Below, in pieces: positions 61,544-64,000 of a stretch of 64,000 nt of DNA; the stretch's first letter is position 1, and every line of letters begins with the position of its first letter. The notes beneath the pieces are model-generated. The model ran no database searches and was not told where the DNA came from. It was given only the letters and a program-made list of their open reading frames with translations. The position numbers were made by a program, and so were the translations under genes. The DNA is from Bacteroidales bacterium (lineage in GTDB: Bacteria > Bacteroidota > Bacteroidia > Bacteroidales > UBA932): assembly GCA_017626555.1 (NCBI GenBank), contig JAGAIM010000192.1, positions 1 through 64,000 of the forward strand. Reading direction: 5' to 3'.

Positions 61544-62797
61544 ATGAAGAAAGTTTTGGTAATCGGTGGAGGCGGACGTGAGCACGCTATTGTGGATGCT
61601 CTCAGCCGTTCTCCTCAGGTAGGAAAGATTTATTGCGCACCGGGCAATGCCGGAATCTCAGCACAGGCCGAGTGTGTTCCTTTGAAAGATACTGATGTAG
61701 AGGGACTTAAGGCTTTTGCGTTGGCAAATGACATTGATCTTGCTGTGGTAGGTCCTGAAGTGGCTCTCGCAGCTGGAGTGGTCGATGCGTTCAAGGAGGC
61801 CGGACTCCGTATTTTCGGTCCTTCCAAGGCTGCTGCCGTAATTGAGGCAAGTAAGGATTTTGCCAAGCAGTTGATGGCAAAATATGATGTCCCTACTGCT
61901 GCTTTCGAGACTTTCGAAGATTATGGGCAGGCTCTGGAATATGTAAAGAAGTGCTCGTTTCCTGTAGTCCTCAAGTATGACGGACTTGCAGCAGGCAAGG
62001 GTGTTGTGATTCCAGAGACTTTAGAGGAGGCTGACGAGACTCTCAAGGATATGCTTCTGGATGACAAGTTCGGCAAGGGAAAGGTTGTGGTCGAGGAGTT
62101 TCTTACAGGTCCGGAATTTTCTTTTATGTGCTTTGTGGACGGTACGGAGGTCTATCCGATGACCCTTTCACAGGATCATAAACGTGCATACGAGGGAGAC
62201 AAGGGCCCGAATACAGGTGGAATGGGTGCATATTCTCCTGTGCCTATCATCACTGATGAGGATGTCGATTATGCGATGGAGAAGATAATGAAGCCGGTTG
62301 CTGCCGCTATGGTCGCTGAGGGATGTCCTTTTACCGGAGTCCTTTACGGTGGTCTTATGAAGACACCGTCCGGGGTGAAGGTCATCGAGTTCAACTGCCG
62401 TTTCGGCGATCCTGAGACAGAGGTAGTGCTTCCTCGCCTTGCATCGGACATATATGATATTTTCTCTGCCGTTGCAGATCATACTCCTATGCCTCAGATA
62501 AAGTGGAAAGAGGAGGTTACTATGGGCTTTGTGATGGCTTCAAAGGGCTATCCGGGCGGCTACGACAAAGGTTTTGAAATTACCGGTCTTGACACACTTC
62601 CGGAGGATATCCGTGTGTTCCATATGGGAACTTCAGTCAAGGATGGGAAATATTACACATCAGGAGGCCGCGTACTTATGGTAGTAGGTTTCGGTGCAGA
62701 CCTCCAGGATGCGCACGACAAGGCACTGGCAGCAGTGGAATCCATCGGGTGCGACAATCTTTTCTATCGTCGCGACATCGGATGGAGAGTTCTTTAG
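61544..62797 (+). CDS. purD: Phosphoribosylamine-glycine ligase (PurD)
   Basis: 417 residues, full length. ATP-grasp features: LVIGGGGREHAIVDALS at the N-terminus, GPEVALAAGVVDAF, SKDFAKQLM, VVLKYDGLAAGKGVVIPET, LTGPEFSFMCFVDG, and the catalytic stretch KRAYEGDKGPNTGGMGAYSP, then VIEFNCRFGDPETEVVLPRL. It joins glycine to phosphoribosylamine, the second step of purine synthesis. It is separated from purH by the 30-kb PUL. Confidence 0.95.
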   Translation: MKKVLVIGGGGREHAIVDALSRSPQVGKIYCAPGNAGISAQAECVPLKDTDVEGLKAFALANDIDLAVVGPEVALAAGVVDAFKEAGLRIFGPSKAAAVIEASKDFAKQLMAKYDVPTAAFETFEDYGQALEYVKKCSFPVVLKYDGLAAGKGVVIPETLEEADETLKDMLLDDKFGKGKVVVEEFLTGPEFSFMCFVDGTEVYPMTLSQDHKRAYEGDKGPNTGGMGAYSPVPIITDEDVDYAMEKIMKPVAAAMVAEGCPFTGVLYGGLMKTPSGVKVIEFNCRFGDPETEVVLPRLASDIYDIFSAVADHTPMPQIKWKEEVTMGFVMASKGYPGGYDKGFEITGLDTLPEDIRVFHMGTSVKDGKYYTSGGRVLMVVGFGADLQDAHDKALAAVESIGCDNLFYRRDIGWRVL

Positions 62798-62812
62798 GAA
62801 ATGTATATTCTT

Positions 62813-62919
62813 GTGGCGCTCAAACCATTGGTAACCAATGATTTATGTAAAATGCCTGCTGTATGAGTGCAGCAGGCATCTGAAGTAAATGCTTGAGCGA
62901 CAGGAGTTTGCGTGCCACC
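62813..62919. repeat. TGCCTGCTG repeat family, copy 2, with terminal inverted repeats
   Basis: Starts GTGGCGCTCAAACC and ends GGAGTTTGCGTGCCAC, which are imperfect inverted ends. Inside are CATTGG-TAA-CCAATG and the hairpin ATGCCTGCTG (62852-62861) with CAGCAGGCAT (62870-62879). Aligns with 30956-31060. The hairpin may terminate purD. Confidence 0.75.
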
Positions 62920-62951
62920 GCACGCGAACATAGAGATAAAACAATATAAAT

Positions 62952-63809
62952 ATGGCAACAATAATATCAGGAAAGGAACTTTCAGCACAACTGAAAGAGG
63001 AAATGAAGGCTCAGGTGGCCACATTTCCAGATAAATACGGCCGTGTACCACATTTGGTGGTGATTCTTGTTGGAGAAGATCCCGGCAGTGTCTCTTACGT
63101 TACCGGTAAGGCTAAGGCTTCAGAAGTAGTAGGCATAAAGAATACTACCATACGCAAGCCTGATACCATATCGGAGGCTGAACTTCTTGCTCTCATAGAG
63201 GAACTTAATGCAGACGAAAGCGTTGACGGTATTCTTGTTCAACTTCCTCTGCCTAAGCATATAAGCGAGGATAAAGTCATCGCTACGATTGCGAAGGAAA
63301 AGGATGTGGACGGTTTCCATCCTCTTAATGTCGCTGCTTTATGGCAGAAGCAAGATTGTGTACTTCCTTGCACACCTAAGGGCATCATCAAAATGCTGAA
63401 GAGGGCTGGAGTGGAGATAAAGGGCAAGAGAGCAGTAGTTATCGGCCGCAGCAATATTGTAGGTCTTCCTGTATCAAAACTTCTTCTTGACGAGAATGCT
63501 ACTGTGACCATCGCTCACAGCCGTACAGTCGATCTTCCATCTGTGACGCGTAATGCTGAAATTCTTGTCGTAGCCATCGGACGTCCGAAATTCGTGACAG
63601 CCGATATGGTTTCAGAAGGAGCAGTTGTGATAGACGTGGGAGTGAACCGCGACCCTGAGACAGGTAAACTTTGTGGAGATGTCGATTATGCTGCGGTTGA
63701 GCCGAAGGCATCTGTGATCACTCCTGTACCTGGCGGAGTCGGTCCTATGACTATATGTTGCCTGATGGAAAACACTATCGAGTGTTTTCTTCGCAAAATG
63801 TCCCGATAG
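62952..63809 (+). CDS. folD: Methylenetetrahydrofolate dehydrogenase / cyclohydrolase (FolD)
   Basis: 285 residues, full length. Motifs: SVSYVTGKAKASEVVGI (the Y-x3-K catalytic pair), ESVDGILVQLPLPKHI, KDVDGFHPLN, LPCTPKGI, VIGRSNIVGLPVSKLLL (NADP site) and GVNRDPETGKLCGDVDY, then VITPVPGGVGPMT. It makes 10-formyl-THF, used by PurH and PurN. Placement next to purD fits a supply role for purine synthesis. Confidence 0.95.
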   Translation: MATIISGKELSAQLKEEMKAQVATFPDKYGRVPHLVVILVGEDPGSVSYVTGKAKASEVVGIKNTTIRKPDTISEAELLALIEELNADESVDGILVQLPLPKHISEDKVIATIAKEKDVDGFHPLNVAALWQKQDCVLPCTPKGIIKMLKRAGVEIKGKRAVVIGRSNIVGLPVSKLLLDENATVTIAHSRTVDLPSVTRNAEILVVAIGRPKFVTADMVSEGAVVIDVGVNRDPETGKLCGDVDYAAVEPKASVITPVPGGVGPMTICCLMENTIECFLRKMSR

Positions 63810-63825
63810 TCATCTTGATATTCTG

Positions 63826-63933
63826 AAATCGGACAGCCTGACTAAAAGTGGAAGCGACGTGCCACCCCCGGCTAGGGGGTGCCTCCCATCGGGAGGCGGG
63901 GGTCGCTGGAACTTTAGTCAGGCTGTCCGATTT
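63826..63933. repeat. Long palindrome with cruciform-like interior after folD
   Basis: A perfect 21-bp pair (63826-63846 with 63913-63933; core ATCGGACAGCCTGAC) encloses an inner AGCGAC/GTCGCT stem and two hairpins, CACCCCC-GGCTA-GGGGGTG and CCTCCC-ATC-GGGAGG. It may terminate folD, but the branched form looks like a mobile palindromic element. Confidence 0.85.
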
Positions 63934-63958
63934 TCATAGATGATAATCTATATGAACA

Positions 63959-63988
63959 ACAGAGGATGGCCGTATGACCATCCTCTGT
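63959..63988. terminator. Hairpin at the window end
   Basis: ACAGAGGATGG (63959-63969) pairs perfectly with CCATCCTCTGT (63978-63988). No T-run follows; it is a probable transcript-end hairpin of a gene on either side. Confidence 0.5.
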
Positions 63989-64000
63989 CAGTATATGTAC

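Overview
The window looks like chromosome of a member of the order Bacteroidales, probably an uncultured gut lineage (a genus cannot be read from the sequence). The reasons are the SusC/SusD pairs, BACON domains, lipoproteins with an L-x-x-C lipobox, the absence of clear Shine-Dalgarno sites, and repeated TAnnTTTG (-7) promoter boxes typical of Bacteroidota.

Layout. (1) Positions 1-9.88 kb are the end of an integrated mobilizable element: the tail of a DUF3987 primase/helicase-like protein, a MobC-like accessory protein, a relaxase, a small tail-anchored protein, a candidate structured RNA of about 280 nt (2822-3100), and a visibly A+T-richer cargo operon of seven genes (3191-9641). The element abuts the 3' side of a tRNA-Arg(TCT) gene (9884-9957, minus strand), a common integration point. 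(2) 10.2-20.2 kb is chromosomal housekeeping: a lipoprotein, a DUF368 polyprenyl-phosphate transporter, a 145-bp tandem repeat, a PfkB/adenosine kinase-like gene, an LPG-synthase-like membrane protein, a GNAT protein, exonuclease III, a RAYT transposase flanked by two REP palindromes, cysS and a DUF2130 protein. (3) 20.4-30.95 kb is a purine biosynthesis cluster on the plus strand (purE, purL, purF, purM, purH), with a BASS-like transporter and an outer-membrane barrel gene between purF and purM. (4) 31.07-61.38 kb is a large polysaccharide utilization locus (PUL) for a beta-mannan, probably glucomannan. It has two divergent operons from promoters near 53.1 kb. The minus operon has 11 genes: two surface lipoproteins, GH26, two SusC/SusD pairs, a DUF1735 lipoprotein, a DUF5060/GH5-like enzyme and two GH2 enzymes. 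The plus operon carries a carboxylesterase, GH30, an SSS symporter, GH130 and a clan GH-A lipoprotein enzyme, followed by an AraC regulator. (5) 61.5-63.8 kb returns to purine and one-carbon metabolism with purD and folD, so the PUL lies inside the purine neighbourhood.

How the genes work together. PurE/L/F/M/H/D are most of the IMP pathway, and FolD makes the 10-formyl-THF used by PurH. In the PUL, GH26 and the GH5-like enzyme would cut mannan at the surface or in the periplasm, SusC/D import oligosaccharides, GH2 and GH30 trim them, the SSS symporter carries products inward and GH130 phosphorolyses mannosides.

The best candidate for an undescribed system is the cargo operon at 3191-9641. 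It combines a four-TM membrane protein, a P-loop GTPase, two single-pass coiled-coil proteins with similar layouts (one with a BACON domain), a retropepsin-like lipoprotein, a CHAP/NlpC-like amidase and a secreted helical-repeat protein, with the structured RNA immediately upstream.
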